Positions 24,019 through 35,965 are shown, counted from the first letter of the stretch. The stretch is DNA of 64,000 bases from Strigamia acuminata (GCA_949358305.1 OX442323.1:4712001-4776000); one strand, 5' to 3'. The notes: a model not told the origin generated them from the sequence alone. Program-made: numbers and translations.

Positions 24019-25130
24019 CGTTATTGTTATTGTTATTATTTTTATTTTATGTTTCTGACTATTTCTGGGAAGTAAAATTTTTAAGAATTTAGCAGGAAAC
24101 TCAAGTTCCTGGTTAAATTGTTGGTTTGATGAGACACCTGTAAACAGTTTTTAATTAAACAGTCGTTTTTAAACTATTTTTAGTCAAGTAATATCCTGTT
24201 TGGGTTTTTGGATTATAAATGGGTGTTCCTGGTGCTAGTGCTGATATTTTAACTAGAGCGTTAGAATTGCTTTTAAACATTGTTAGTGTGTTGTCAATTA
24301 TGATTTTAGAGTATGATTCACTGTTTTTATTTGACCAGTGACCAGAGTTTCACAGATTTGCATCAAAATTTGGTTGATTTGCGGTTGATTTAGTGGATTT
24401 CTAGCTGATTTTGTGGAGTTTTACAGATTTACATCAAAATTTGGTTGATTTAGTGGATTTCTAGCTGATTTTGTGGAGTTTTACAGATTTACATCAAAAT
24501 TTGGTTGATTTAGTGGATTTCTAGATGATTTTGTGGAGTTTTACAGATTTACATCAAAATTTGGTTAATTTGCGGTTGATTTGGTGGATTTCTAGCTGAT
24601 TTCGTGGAGTTTTACAGATTTACTTCAAAATTTGGTTGATTTGCGGTTGATTTCGTGGATTTACAGCTGATTTCGTGCATTTTCAGCTGATTTGGAGGAT
24701 TTCTAGCTGATTTGCTGGATTTTCAGCTAATTTGTTTGATTTCTAGCTGATTTGCTGGATATCCAGCTGATTTGCTTATTTTCAACCGATTTTGCTGGAT
24801 TTTTAGCTGATTTTCAGTATTCTCAGCTAATGTGTTGGATTTGCATCGATTTTGCTGGAATGTTGGCCCCTAGCCTTATAAATGGGTCTGATTAAACCGA
24901 CAACAATAGTAATCGTCCTAAATCTCATCAGATTAAGACAGTATCATAGTTATTTATATCAGTTTGACTTTGATCATAATTTTACTGATATGGAAAAATG
25001 TATAGAGTAGTCTCCACAAAAAACGACTAAAGTGAAGTTAAAAAAACATTTTTAATAGTTTGGCATTTGTACATTTGTTAAGACTTAATAAACATAAACA
25101 AAAAAGTTGATGGTTTCCAAATCTCTCGAT
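23582..25130. repeat. Spacer with TTA microsatellite and 60-bp / 20-bp minisatellites
   Basis: 23,978-24,045 is (TTA)n. From 24,340 to 24,640 a 60-bp unit (TTTACAGATTTACATCAAAA and on through TTGGTTGATTTAGTGG) is repeated about four times. It degenerates to a 20-bp GCTGATTTGCTGGATTTCTA-like array to about 24,860. From 24,906 on the sequence is the start of the peptide/DUF229 repeat unit, also found at 32,447 and 54,626. No gene is seen. Confidence 0.85.
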
Positions 25131-25728
25131 TCATTCCCAAGCAAATTTGCCACATTGGCATCCGCGAGGCGACTTGCATCGTCCCTTGAGTCCGAAACCG
25201 GTCTTCACACGACACGCCTGCCATTTGGTGCACTTGAACGTGCATTTCAAACTGATTTTTGCACTTTCAACTAAAAAAAAAAGTTAATTAATTAACAAAG
25301 AGTTAATGAAAATAGTAAATATAATTACATTCGAGCCTCGTTATAACAAATGTTCGTTATACCAATTTTTTTTAAAATGATCTAGAGTCCGGTAGGAAGG
25401 CTAATGTTTAATGTGATGCCTTTTGGATTAGTGAATGCGCCCACTACTTTTCAGGAATTAATTGAAAAAGTTCTTGGAAATATATACCGTAAGTTTGCCT
25501 GGGCATACTTAGACGATATTATCGTCACATCTAAAACGTTCAAAGTATTCGTTACAACGAAAAATTCGTTATATCACGGTTTCTTATAACAAGGTTCGAT
25601 TGTATTTTTACATGTTAAATGAATTTGTGAGTGCGGTTTGTGTTAGTTGATTGAGATTTACCTTCGGCAATGTTAACTGCTGCAACAGCAATTAATAAAA
25701 TTGACAGGATCAAAAACTTGGTGTTCAT
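25131..25728 (-). CDS. Secreted cysteine-rich peptide, copy 3
   Basis: Exons 25662-25728 and 25131-25270 give 68 residues. Signal peptide MNTKFLILSILLIAVAAV. Mature cysteine spacing C-x3-C-x5-C-x10-C-x5-C-x-C, one residue longer in the fourth spacing than copies 1 and 2, and it also ends KFAWE. The chain is strongly basic (KTGFGLKGRCKSPRG), which fits a membrane-active or charged-target peptide. The intron (391 bp) contains a TA-flanked MITE that carries a piece of gypsy reverse transcriptase. The TATA-like box is at about 25,791-25,801 (minus strand). Confidence 0.85.
25328..25602. mobile_element. MITE carrying a gypsy reverse-transcriptase fragment
   Basis: Ends CATTCGAGCCTCGTTATAAC and (reverse complement) CAATCGAACCTTGTTATAAG with TA on each side identify the same MITE as 32,883-33,001. 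The centre, about 25,384-25,546, is instead plus-strand RT sequence: LMFNVMPFGLVNAP, TFQELIEKVLG and the catalytic WAYLDDIIVTS. It corresponds to about 43,337-43,500 of the full element. Confidence 0.85.
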
Positions 25729-25789
25729 CTTTGGTTTGATACGATCTGAAGCTCGATTCAGAAGTGAAGTGTTAGCAGCGCAGTTTGTT

Positions 25790-25802
25790 GCTTTATATAT
25801 TT
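25790..25802 (-). promoter_or_regulatory. TATA-like box of peptide gene 3
   Basis: Minus strand reads AAATATATAAAGC about 65 bp upstream of the ATG. The same string is in front of copies 4, 5 and 6, and TATAAA/TATATAA variants sit 45-50 bp upstream of copies 1 and 2. Confidence 0.5.
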
Positions 25803-27228
25803 ACGTTTGGTTGTGTTTCTTGGAATAATTTGATTATTGGGAATTTCCACTCGTTGCTTCCAATAATTAGGACTTTAAACTGTTTTGATTGATTTTTGTT
25901 ATATGTTTTATCAGTTTTCAGTATAAGTGAATCTAGTTGTCATTGGTTTTTCCAGTTAATCGACCTTTAAACTTCATTGATATGTCAGTCTGACTTCACG
26001 TATGATGAAATTTGTTTTCTCAAATGGGATTAAAGGTGAAGGTGTTATTTGTAGGAAAGGGAAATGAAGTAATGATAAGCTGTGTATTTGGTCACGCTTG
26101 TCATTGGTTGTGCAGTAAAGCCTCGATTATCCGAACTAATTGGGAGATGTGGGTGTTCATAAAATCAAATTGTTTGGATAATCGAACATTAGGTTTATGC
26201 ACATACTCTACTGCATATGAAAATAAAGAGTTATTAAAATATAGTTAGAAAGCATTAAAACCGACCAAAAATGGATAAAAATTGTCAAAAATATTAAAAA
26301 CCGATTAAAAATAGGTGAAAATCGTAAAAAATAACATTAAAATTGATTAAAAAACTGATAAAAATTGATAAAAAATTGCTTACTGCTGTTCGGATAACCG
26401 ATCGTTAGTATAACCAGTGTTCCTATAATCAAGGCTCTATTGTATGCAAATATCCAGGGCTCTGACGTCGTTTTTTTAGGCCTCAGATTGGACCCCACGC
26501 TCAGAAGAGTCCTGCACTTTAAAATTTCTTGAAAAATTTGATGATTTTTTGATAAAAAAATTCTTTTGGGCCCACTAATAACTTTTTTTTCGAGGCCCAT
26601 ATACCTTCCTGCCAGCCATGTGAATATCTACAGTTGGGTACCTAAACTCAGTGCTGTTCTTCCATGGATGAACAGGAGATCTGATTAGGTTCAGACTTCA
26701 GAGAAGAGATTCTGTTGGAATTAGGGGCAGATCTAGATTTTTGGGGTCCTGAAACTTGAACTGTTATAGCTTATTGCCTGTAATGAGATTACTGGGGTCT
26801 TAGTATGAATACAAATTTTGGTGAAACTTGGTTTGGGAATTTCTAACATGGGTTCCTGACAGTTGCCAAACTTTGAGACATCTCTTTCGGTTTTTGCGCT
26901 ACACCAACTTTAACGCACAAAAAGTCCATATTTCAAAATTAATCGCGAAATTTGAAGTTCGTATCTCTGAAAGTTCGTTCCTCGAATGTTTATATGTACA
27001 GTCGTGGACAAAAAAAACTTCCTTTCAGTTTAGCTGTTTTAATTTTATCTACCAGGTGGCATAAAAATCCATTGAGATTCAATGACGTCAATCTTGACCC
27101 GGTCTCTCGTCTTGCTCTAATACCTTGTTCGCACCAGAAAGTTTGGACTAACCCAAAGTTTAAATCTAGTTCTGGCCTGATGTTGGCTTAAAAAGTTCAG
27201 GCTAGAGCATTTACACGTAGCATAGAAT
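25803..27228. other. Spacer between peptide 3 and DUF229-A; MITEs and dispersed repeats
   Basis: No gene. 26,113-26,442 is a Tigger/pogo-like MITE (CAGTAAAGCCTCGATTATCC ... end CAATAGAGCCTTGATTATAG in reverse complement). 26,820-27,060 is the CCTGACAG/AAAGTTCGTTCCTCG dispersed repeat. 27,125-27,180 is a short piece of the CACCAGAAAGTTTGG element. The whole segment is paralogous to 33,115-34,425 and 55,238-57,080. Confidence 0.75.
26113..26442. mobile_element. Tigger/pogo-like MITE
   Basis: About 330 bp with terminal inverted repeats of roughly 20 bp (GAGCCTCGATTATCCGAAC type). A-rich interior with repeated ATAAAAATTG. The copies at 33,5xx and 55,6xx have an extra solo LTR inside the left terminus; this copy shows the uninterrupted state. 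Confidence 0.75.
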
Positions 27229-27459
27229 TTATTTACAAGAACAAAACTTTTGCAACGTTGCACTTTGTACACATAGCTGTTTACCATACCGATTTATACG
27301 GCTGATATCATTGTTTACCAAATAGATCCCAGTCGCCTCGGTGTATTGAACAGTTCCCTCAAACATACCCCGACCGGGTTTAACTAAAACCGTAATCAAG
27401 TAGGTGAAAACACCACCGATACGGTCGCCGAAGAAAGCTGTTCTATTTACTACATCATT

Positions 27460-28029
27460 TACCATGTTTACATGGTCACAGTTTTCCAGATAAGTGAATA
27501 TTCGGATTTTATTTATCTGGATAACCGTTTGCGTTTACATGACGTTAGTTTTCTGGTAAACATGACGTCACACGAGAATTACCCATACTGCCCTTTGATT
27601 ATCTGGAACAACAAAATGGCTGTTGATCCATTCCAGCCAAACAAATAAAATGGTGGTTAGGAAAGAGGTTTTTGCTCGAATCTTTGCAATGGTGCCTAAT
27701 ATGCAAATTCTAATCGCAAAAATGGTGGTTTTAGCTGATTTCACATTGATTTCGGTACCAAATGTCGTTGATACGTAGGCCTAACGTATTTTTACTATAA
27801 CAATCCGACGATATCTCGATCCAAGTTTTTGAATTTTCGCATGCACGGGTGTTTACATGCGGTTTTCAATGCGCAAAACGCCCAAAATCTAGCTCATACA
27901 ACTGGAATTTAGTTTTCCAGATAAGTCTGTCTTTTCTAGAAAACTGATTTGTTTACATGATCAGTTTTCCAGAAAAGTAAAATTCGCATTTTCACTTATC
28001 CAGATAACTGGGTACATGTAAACATGGTA
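27460..28029. mobile_element. 570-bp MITE with TACCATGTTTACATG termini, 3-bp ATT target duplication
   Basis: Left TACCATGTTTACATGGTCAC and right (reverse complement) TACCATGTTTACATGTACCC are inverted repeats that continue for about 50 bp (TCTGGATAAGTGAA). ATT lies on both sides. Copy C of the host exon has the single uninterrupted site CATCATTGACAC at about 57,310. A 3-bp target suggests a PIF/Harbinger-type MITE. Confidence 0.9.
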
Positions 28030-28844
28030 ATTGACACTTTCTTGAAACCTTAGTAGTTTATCAGTTAAACTGCTGACAAGAGCGTTTGTGATTGTGTCAA
28101 GTTCAAACACAGCACATTGTGAATGACCAGCCACTTTTGCGTTAATGGCTTGCACCAGTTTTTGAGCGGCATTTATCACGACGATGTCGCTGAGATTGGC
28201 CGCACTTCTACTCTCACATGTGCACCAATGGGGTAAGATGGCCGCATGTTCACACGTCCTTTCTTGGGGAATTTCGGAAAACAAACTGATGCCGCGGTCG
28301 TTCAAAGAGGCTTCTTTCACCTCTCCGGTGAAATTAAGGATGTCTTTCAAGGTTGCGTAAACATCGAACGGTGTCGTGAGTTTGTTTTGGTTGGTTTGAA
28401 GGTTGGACCAGATATCCGGGTACTTTGATGGAAACCATGGAGGAAATATGATGAAGTAAAACGGCATCCGTTCTTCGATCTTGCCCACAAAGGATTCTAG
28501 GATGTCTCCGAAACGCATGCCGTGATCACTGAAGAAAATTAGAACGGAGTTGTCGATCAAGTTTGATTCATAATATTGATTTAAGAATTTGAAGTAGGGC
28601 TCGTCCGCATAGCCGGCGTCGTTTAAATATTCGTGAGTTTGCCGAGTGTTGAAGACAAAGGCAAATGTTGGTTTTCTCTGAAAGAAAAGAATAGAAAACA
28701 TAAATTAAAACTCTTTTATGTCTATGACACTAAAGCATATTAACAGGCATGGTGGTTTTAAGACTTTCTCAGGCCCTAAAGATACTGACCATGGATAAAT
28801 TAGGACACCTTATAAAGGGATGAACTCTAAAAAAGAGAAATAAT

Positions 28845-29775
28845 CAAGCAAATGTGTCAGGACATGCTGGACAAAGGCATTGTATCGCATGCGCTGGGCG
28901 AATAAGCAATGAGGATTGTGTTAGTAATGCGTTTCGGCTCTGAGCCGCGTCTCATAATAATGATCGTCGAAATGATACAAATGCTGTCCATCGACTCCAT
29001 ACTCCGATTGTTGAATCAGTTCTCATGGGTCACCACTATGGACGTCTCTGTTGGTCTAAAATGACCTAGAGTGAGTCGATGTGATATAGAATCACATTTG
29101 ATCTTTTCTTTATTCATTATCTCGATGTATTTATTATTATTATTCGTTTTCTCGTTCTATTTGATATTATTCCGATATTTATATTTATTTCTTTATTTAA
29201 GCATGAAGTATCATGCATTCTCTAGCTTTTACTTATGTTATCACATGGTTTGTTATTGTATAATGTTTAATTCCGACACTAGGTGTCATTCATATACACT
29301 TTTCACCATCCAAGATGGACGCGCACATCGAAATGTGTTTGCTTGATTTTCTCCACTTAAAAAATGGACAATTATGTAAGATTTCACTTTATTTCAGTAA
29401 ACTTTTATTATTTTAGAGTGTTTGTTTTCACTTTAAAGCACCTTAAGTGCTATTGTCATTACGTTTAGCGCACATAAGCGGCATTTGACCGCGCGCACTG
29501 GTCTCGGCAATTCGTAACATCGCCGCTAGGTATGTGTCGGTGACACGGCGCCCGTACACGCTTCCACGCCCGGTTTACACCGAATAAGCGCCGCTCTCCT
29601 CTGCTACAGTCTCAAAGGGTATTGGCAGGTTGGACTAAAAACTAAGGATAAACTGAAGACGGCTTTTTACTCGCCAATTGGGTGCTTAATGTTTAACGTT
29701 ATGCTCATTGGTTTAGAAAATGCGCCAATTACGTTTCAGAAATTGATCAAATGTGTTTTTGGTGCGTCCAAACAT
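28845..29775 (+). pseudogene. Gypsy reverse-transcriptase remnant in DUF229-A intron 3
   Basis: 28,850-29,048 reads as a decayed MCQDMLDKGI..ALGE..MRIVLVM stretch. After a solo LTR, 29,614-29,770 reads as LMFNVMLIGLENAPITFQKL with stops and frameshifts. It matches about 43,045-43,420 of the full gypsy pol. The same remnant, without the solo LTR, is at 58,135-58,500, so it predates the duplication. Confidence 0.85.
29049..29608. mobile_element. 560-bp solo LTR, GTCTC target duplication
   Basis: Starts TGTTGGTCTA, ends CTGCTACA, flanked by GTCTC (29,044-29,048 and 29,609-29,613). The paralogous intron at about 58,318 reads CTCTCAAAGGG without interruption. TG..CA ends and a 5-bp duplication fit an LTR left by recombination. 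Confidence 0.85.
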
Positions 29776-30337
29776 TCTGAGGAATTAATTGAAGAAAATT
29801 AACTTCTAATACCGTACTACTGAAAAATTCCAATTATAAGACACTTTTATTCTCCAAAATAAGGGGGTGCGTCTTAGATTCGGAATATGCTGCTCCGGTT
29901 AACACCATGCTTACTTCAAACTCTTCTAGAAAGTCTCGCAACCATTGCAAAACAACATCAATTTCCAAACGGTTCATATAACAATTTTCATTTATTGTCA
30001 TGAATTCTGAGGCTGCCATGGTGAATGGTCTCAAATAATAATCCGTTGGTTGACGGAAAAAACCGGCCTTTGCATAATTAAATGTGGCTAATTTAGGATG
30101 ATCTTCCGCAAACAAAGTTCGAAATCCTTTCGCGGCAAAATCCATCCAAACAAAATTCAAGTAGTTGAAAGATTCATTGCTTAATGACTCGTTCCAGCAT
30201 TCCTCGACGAACAAACCGGACAACATCGGAACAAGATTGACGAATGTATTATCGGCTACTTTGGTGAAGCCTTGCAAGTCAACCGCGTTCATCACATCCC
30301 GAAGATAAGCGAAGGTCTTAGGCATATGTCTTTGCAT

Positions 30338-30930
30338 TGTGACTGGTATGGTCTCGCCAATGTAACTAGGGGACTAATAACACTGGGTAGGGACGCATAC
30401 TTCACGTAATAATAACAGAGATTCCCACAATATTGGTTGGTTGGCCTTTATTGTCGTTGTCTAGGGGTATGGGGAATCCCGTTACCCGTTGCAGAGGCGC
30501 CACGAAGGCGCGCCGCACCGGCAACCGACCCGTCACACACTGGGCAGAAGTCCAATGTGTGACGTGGTCGGTTCGACTTAACATTCATGTCGCGCTTACC
30601 TGCGACCCGCGTATCCGCTCATGGAGGCTGCACTACGGACTCCACCATAGCACTGAGGATCAACGTGGTGAATGGTGAGGAGTGTGGGGTTCAACCTGGG
30701 ACACTTCTCGTCCCTCTCGATGACTACTTCTCCTCTCTGGGAGCTGTTGCAGACACGTCCTTCTCAGGCCGTGTCCAACACTCGACTCTCTCACTCCACT
30801 CCCTCCTCACCACACCACTCCACTCCCTCCTCCCCGGGCTAGGTCAATCACCCACACAGGGGTTGACCTCTGGGGCCGTATGGTGGTGTGTGGCAGTGCC
30901 GCAGGTCACCCAGGTGGCCTGACGGTCACA
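30338..30930. mobile_element. 593-bp solo LTR in DUF229-A exon 3, GCAT target duplication
   Basis: Starts TGTGACTGG, ends GACGGTCACA, flanked by GCAT at 30,334-30,337 and 30,931-30,934. Copy C reads TTTGCATGTTGAGCC at this point (about 59,058). The short open frames inside are not genes. Confidence 0.88.
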
Positions 30931-31267
30931 GCATGTTGAGCCTTGAAACTGAGTCTACACCTACAAAAGTGACGCTTAGTCTTTCCACTATTGACGTCCC
31001 AGTTTCATCCATCCAACGGTTGAAGTTTAAATTGCGTTCTTCCTCCACTCCGGGTTTCAATTGTATGGACGGGAAAAAGTCTCGGTAAACGACATTTTTG
31101 TTAACTTCGCAATCAACCATTATAAACTCATCGGGTATTGGAATTGAATCGGCCATAACGGTATACGAGTCCTCAATTTTTATCTGAAAAAGAATTATCA
31201 AATTACAGTATTCTGTGGACCACAAGACGCACTTTTTTACTTTGAAAAGTCGACTAAAACTTGGTGT

Positions 31268-31615
31268 GTGTGTTACACCCTATTCGCACCAGAAAGTTTG
31301 GTCTAGCCCAAAGTTTAAATCTAGTTCTGGTTCTTCGTGCAAACGCATCTAGCCCAAATTTATCTAGTTTAAAGTTCTGTGAACTAGACAATTGTCAAAG
31401 AACTAGATAACCACCAAGGTTATTTCCCACAATTCCGTGCACTGCATTGTCAGTTGATTGTCTATTGGCTGCATGCTAGTCTTGCTATGTAGATTTTTTA
31501 TTTTTGGTGCAAACGCATTAGCTACCGGTAAATCATTTTTTAGGCTAAATCATCCAGAACTAGATTTAAATTCTAGGCTAGCCCAAACTTTTTGGTGCGA
31601 ACAAGGTATTATGGT
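31268..31615. mobile_element. MITE with CACCAGAAAGTTTGG termini
   Basis: In DUF229-A intron 2. The left arm TTCGCACCAGAAAGTTTGG with AAATCTAGTTCTGG faces its reverse complement at 31,545-31,612. The same element is in copy C intron 2 (about 59,388-59,715), so it was there before duplication. Confidence 0.75.
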
Positions 31616-32679
31616 TCGAATTGTGTCTTGTACCTTAGTCTGAATTTATGTGATACTGTACATAGCAAATTGGGGATTCCTATGAAAATAAATTGGGAAA
31701 TTATGAAAATAATAATTTAAAAAGGAATTTTATAATTTTTTGTAATCATATATTTTATTTTATAAAAGTTGTTTTTGTGCGTATTTTGGTCGGATGCGTT
31801 TTATCGTCCAAAAAATATTTTTTTCTAATAATTGACTGATAAATGTGGGGTGCGTCTTATTGTCCGCAAAATACGGTAACAACTTAATTTTGGGATACAT
31901 GGGAAAATGTGTTGTGGATGGCAATCCTCCACTTTACTGCACTGCATTATGTCAATATTTAAGATAAATTTGGAATCTCTTACTCGTCATCTGTGTCGTC
32001 ATTTCCTTCTCTCCAGATTCGTTTATACCCACAAGAAACATTATTTCCATGTTTTTCTCTCGCTCGTTTCATTTCAATATTGAGATGAGTCCGATTTGCA
32101 GTTGCAAAAACATCAACATGTGGACACACCTTGTTTCCAGTGTACGAGTAAAACTTACGCACTTCAGCATCAAATGGATGTAAATTTGGAATCTGACATC
32201 CAGGTGTGTCCACCTGAAATTAGTAAACGGTAAATGTCTTTGGAGTTGAGTTTTTCGACTGCTGGTACTTACTAAAAATAGTTTCCTTGTATTCTGCTTC
32301 TTTTTCGTAATTTTTAACTTACGTTCTCGGCTAGTCATGGCTATAAAACTGTTTTGATGCACAGTCGTGATGAAGATCATAAGTAAGCAAATGGAAAAAA
32401 TTGAAAGCTCTACTCTGCAAGGTGTGAATCGCATATTGATTTGCAAGTACAATAATCGTCCTAAATCCCATCAGATTAAGACAGTATCATAAGCTTAGTT
32501 GTTTATATCAGTTTGACTTTGATCATCATTTTACTGATATGGAAAAATGTATAGAGTAGTCGCCACAAAAAACGACTAAAGTGAGGTTAAAAAAACATTT
32601 TTAATAATTTGGCATTTCTACATTTGTTAATATTTAATAAACATAAACAAAAAAGTTGACGGTTTCCAAATGTCTCGAT

Positions 32680-33114
32680 TCATCCCCAAGCTAATTGGCC
32701 ACATTGACTAGCATCGCATCTGCTAGGTAACTCACATCGTCTCTTGATTCCTAAACCCGTCCTCTCAAGACACTCTTGCCATCTTTTGCACTTTAACTCG
32801 CAGTACAAAGTGATTTTTGCACTTTCAACTGAAAAAAAAAAATTAATTAATAAAGAGTTAATGAAAGTAGTAGACATAATTACATTCGAGCCTCGTTATA
32901 ACGAATGTTCATTATTTCAAAATTTTTGAACATGATCAACCCAGCTAGCTATTTTTAAGTATTCGTTATAACAAAAAATTCGTTATATCAAGGTTCGATT
33001 GTATTTTTACATGTTAAATGAATTTGTGTTTGTTGATTGAGATTTACCTTCGGCAATGTTAACTGCTGCAACAGCAATTAATAAAATGGACAGGATCAAA
33101 AACTTGGTGTTCAT
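32680..33114 (-). CDS. Secreted cysteine-rich peptide, copy 4 (CxC replaced by C-x4-C)
   Basis: Exons 33048-33114 and 32680-32828, 71 residues. The signal peptide is like copy 3. The first four cysteines keep C-x3-C-x5-C-x10-C-x5-C, but the terminal CxC of copies 1-3 is CDASQC, so the last spacing is four. The C-terminus is AWG instead of AWE. The chain is highly charged (ERTGLGIKRR). The 219-bp intron contains the complete 119-bp MITE 32,883-33,001. Copies 5 and 6 are near-identical. Confidence 0.83.
32883..33001. mobile_element. Complete 119-bp Tc1/mariner-like MITE in peptide 4 intron
   Basis: TA|CATTCGAGCCTCGTTATAAC at the left and CAATCGAACCTTGATATAAC in reverse complement at the right, followed by TA. 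It is the reference copy for the MITE that in peptide 3 carries RT sequence. It is repeated with the unit at about 55,007-55,125 and 62,928-63,046. Confidence 0.82.
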
Positions 33115-34420
33115 CTTTGGTTTGATACGATCTGAAGCTCGATTCAGAAGTGAAGTGTTAGCAGCGCAGTTTGTTGCTTTATATATTTACGTTTGGTTGC
33201 GTTTCTTGGAATAATTTCGTTATCGGTAATTTCCATTCGTTGCTTCCAATAATTAGGACTTTAAACTGTTTTGATTGATTTTTGTTAAACGTTTTATCAG
33301 TTTGCATTGTAAGTGAATCTAGTTGTCATTGGTTTTTCCAGTTTTTCGACCTTTAAACTACATTGATATGTCAGTCATACTTCACGTATGATGAAATTTG
33401 TTTTCTCAAATGGGATTAAAGATGAAGGTGTTATTTGTAGGAAAGGGAACCGAGGTAATGAAAAGCTGTGTGTTTGGTCACGCTTGTCATTGGTTGTGCA
33501 GTAGAGCCTCTGTTGTTATTTTGTGTCACCTGGTCCAATGTATTTGAAATCCCGTATGAGGGTCTCCCACCGCCAGGGAGAGTTGTTTGTATGACTGACC
33601 AATCACGTGACTTCCGGTCACTTCGTGTATCGTGGCAATAGCGTGTGGTTTGGGTCAAAAATGTCTTTCCGCAATTAAACCAACTTTATCTGCAACAATC
33701 GATGTGATCGTCCTCCATTCAATTCCAACAGCCTCGATTATACGAACTAATTGGGAGACATGGGTGTTCATAAAACCAAATTGTTTGGATAATCGAACAT
33801 TAGGTTTACGCACATACTCTACTGCATATGAAAATAAAAAAGTTATTAAAATATAGTTAGAAAGCATTAAAACCGACCAAAAATGGATAAAAATTGTCAA
33901 AAAACATTCAAAACCGTTGAAAAATAGGTGAAAATCGTAAAAAATAACATTAAAATTGATTAAAAAACTGATAAAAATTGATAAAAAATTGCTTACTGCT
34001 GTTCGGATAACCGATCGTTAGTATAACCAGTGTTCCTATAATTGAAGCTCTACTATAAGCAAATATCCAGGGCTCTGACGTCGTTCTTTTAGGCCTAAGA
34101 CCGGACCCCACGCTCAGAAGGGTCCTACACTTTAAAATTTCTTGAAAAATTTGATTATTTTTTGATAAAAAAATTCTTTTGGACCCATTAATAACTTTTT
34201 TTCGAGGCCATGGATGAACAGGAGATCTGATTAGGTTCAGACTTCAGAGAAGAGATTCTGTTGGAATTGGGGGCAGATCTAGATTTTTAGGGTCTTGAAA
34301 CTTGAACTGTTATAGCTTATAACCTGTAATGAGATTACTGGGGTCTTAGTATGAATACAAATTTTGGTGAAAGTTGGTTTGGGGGTTTCTAACATGGTTT
34401 CCTGACAGTTTCCAAACTTT
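33115..34420. other. Upstream spacer of peptide 4 with interrupted Tigger-like MITE
   Basis: No gene. It holds the Tigger-like MITE split by a 220-bp solo LTR (33,511-33,730), a copy of the 26,480-26,770 sequence, and then the CCTGACAG dispersed repeat, which is broken at 34,421 by the insertion nest. Confidence 0.75.
33511..33730. mobile_element. 220-bp solo LTR, GCCTC target duplication
   Basis: TGTTGTTATTTTG ... AATTCCAACA flanked by GCCTC at 33,506-33,510 and 33,731-33,735. The free site is present at about 26,118 (AAGCCTCGATTATCC). Shared by the paralogous units at 55,634-55,853 and 63,555-63,774, so it preceded those duplications. Confidence 0.85.
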
Positions 34421-35722
34421 GAGACTGGTGTGTTTGTGACGATTCTACTTTTGGCTGAATAATTAGCCATTTAAGAGTGATAAATCGGTTTAAACAAGAC
34501 GTTGCTAAGAGTAGCAACAACCTAACCGAGATAAGCTACGAAATGTGCGCTAAATGAATAAAGGACTAAATAATACGTACTTACGGTTTCACCTGCTTGT
34601 TTCTACGAATACAAATGGTTCGGGGTTCTGGATACGTGTAAGCGGCGGCTACACTGGTTGAGGATCCGGGCGAAGCCAAAGGGATACGGCTGACTTGCGG
34701 CATCGTCACAAATAACGCTACGGAGACGTATTTGGTCCGCAGCTCGAGTACCTAATAATGCGAAGAGTCCTTCGCATAAATGGGAATATTCGGCAGAATA
34801 TTCCATGTTCCAGATGAATAAAAGTAAAGCGATTAGAATATAACAAATGAATTGTTATATAAATATTAATTGGGCGGGGACCGTCATGACAATTGAGAGA
34901 ACGTCGCGGGAGTTGTTGAGACTCCATCCGCCAGCATGCCTTACGACGACAAGATCTCGTGATCAGGCGCCGAGTATTTAATTGTGTGCTTTAACTCGCT
35001 ATCGGTGGTACCAACCACCAGGTAAACATTTCTATGGACTTACCGGTATAAAAAGTGATTGCCAATACAGGATTACCAATGCCCGAGTAATTTGTTTAAC
35101 ACGATATATTTTATATATCGTTCACGGGTTACTAACCCGGAGGGTACGATGGGGCGGGGACCGTCACGACGGTCGAGAGAACCATCGCGGGAGGATTTGA
35201 CTCCTCCATCCGCCAGCATGCCTTACGATGACGGGATCCAATGATCGAGCACCGGGTAAAATATTATTCGGCCACTGCCGTTGGATTACCATTATCCAGG
35301 TAGTTGTTTCTAGCAACATCTTGAAGATATTACTCACGGGCTACCAACCCGGCGTGTTACCTGTGCATTAGGCCTTTACCGACTTTTAACGAGCGGAAGG
35401 ACCAATCGTAGAAAGACGGGAACCTGCGTGGGCTGTTTACAACAACCATCCTGCAGCGGACTGAGGCCAGTTAGCTGAGGGACCTACTTTCATCTAGCAA
35501 GGCCTTACTGTGTATGGCCGTTATATTAAGCCACCGTACGAACTCTAACTGTCCCGTAGAACAGCAAGCTAACGTTACGGGACCATTTCATGCGAACGCA
35601 TGTCTATTACCGGGTTGGTCTTCCCGAAAATGCCCTACAACAGTAATAACAAAATAGTAATGAATACTAATTGTGGAGAACTGAGGTGGCCTGATGTGTC
35701 GATAGAGAAAGTGAAATCAAAC

Positions 35723-35965
35723 TAATGTGTTTGTTGTGTAGTTGCATCCAACTACTGGAATGTAGTTTTCATTTGCATGTTCGTATCTGGGCCTAAAAGG
35801 CCAGAAGGAATGATCGACGTCCGCACACAAGGATTTTGATTAATGAAGTGATTTATTTGTAGTAAGGGGGCGGGTTGCTAGGCAACTAAATGCCTAGCAA
35901 CACGCTGTACAATGATGAGGAAAGTATTGTTTATTAGAATATGGCGCAATGGCCGATACACAACA
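35723..35965 (-). repeat. LTR of the non-autonomous element (3' LTR in minus orientation)
   Basis: 243 bp, TAATGTGTTTG ... GATACACAACA on the plus strand; identical by eye to 37,767-38,009. Confidence 0.88.

Larger units (their letters stand above)
27229..32434 (-). pseudogene. DUF229 family gene, copy A, inactivated
   Basis: Exon counterparts at 32273-32434, 31984-32213, 29915-31183 and 27229-28677 match the intact copy C exon for exon. After subtracting insertions and their target duplications the lengths are 162, 230, 672 and 876 nt (162, 230, 673, 876 in C). Three lesions: a 570-bp MITE in the last exon (27,460-28,029), a 593-bp solo LTR in exon 3 (30,338-30,930), and a 1-bp deletion at the start of exon 3 that brings TAA into frame. 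The catalytic strings are still readable (GVDSVSRLN split by the LTR, SDHGMRFGD). Family: alkaline phosphatase/sulfatase-like DUF229 proteins, function unknown. Intron 3 holds gypsy RT remnants and another solo LTR. Confidence 0.93.

Noticed and set aside
30433-31088. Plus-strand frames of 66-111 codons around 30.5-31.1 kb
   Set aside because: They lie within the 593-bp solo LTR or antisense to DUF229-A exon 3.
34982-35244. 60-70-codon frames in the L1.7 solo LTRs (also 52,365-53,248 and 60,520-61,169)
   Set aside because: Reading frames of non-coding LTR sequence, some caused by the internal 280-bp duplication; the frames are not preserved between the two copies.
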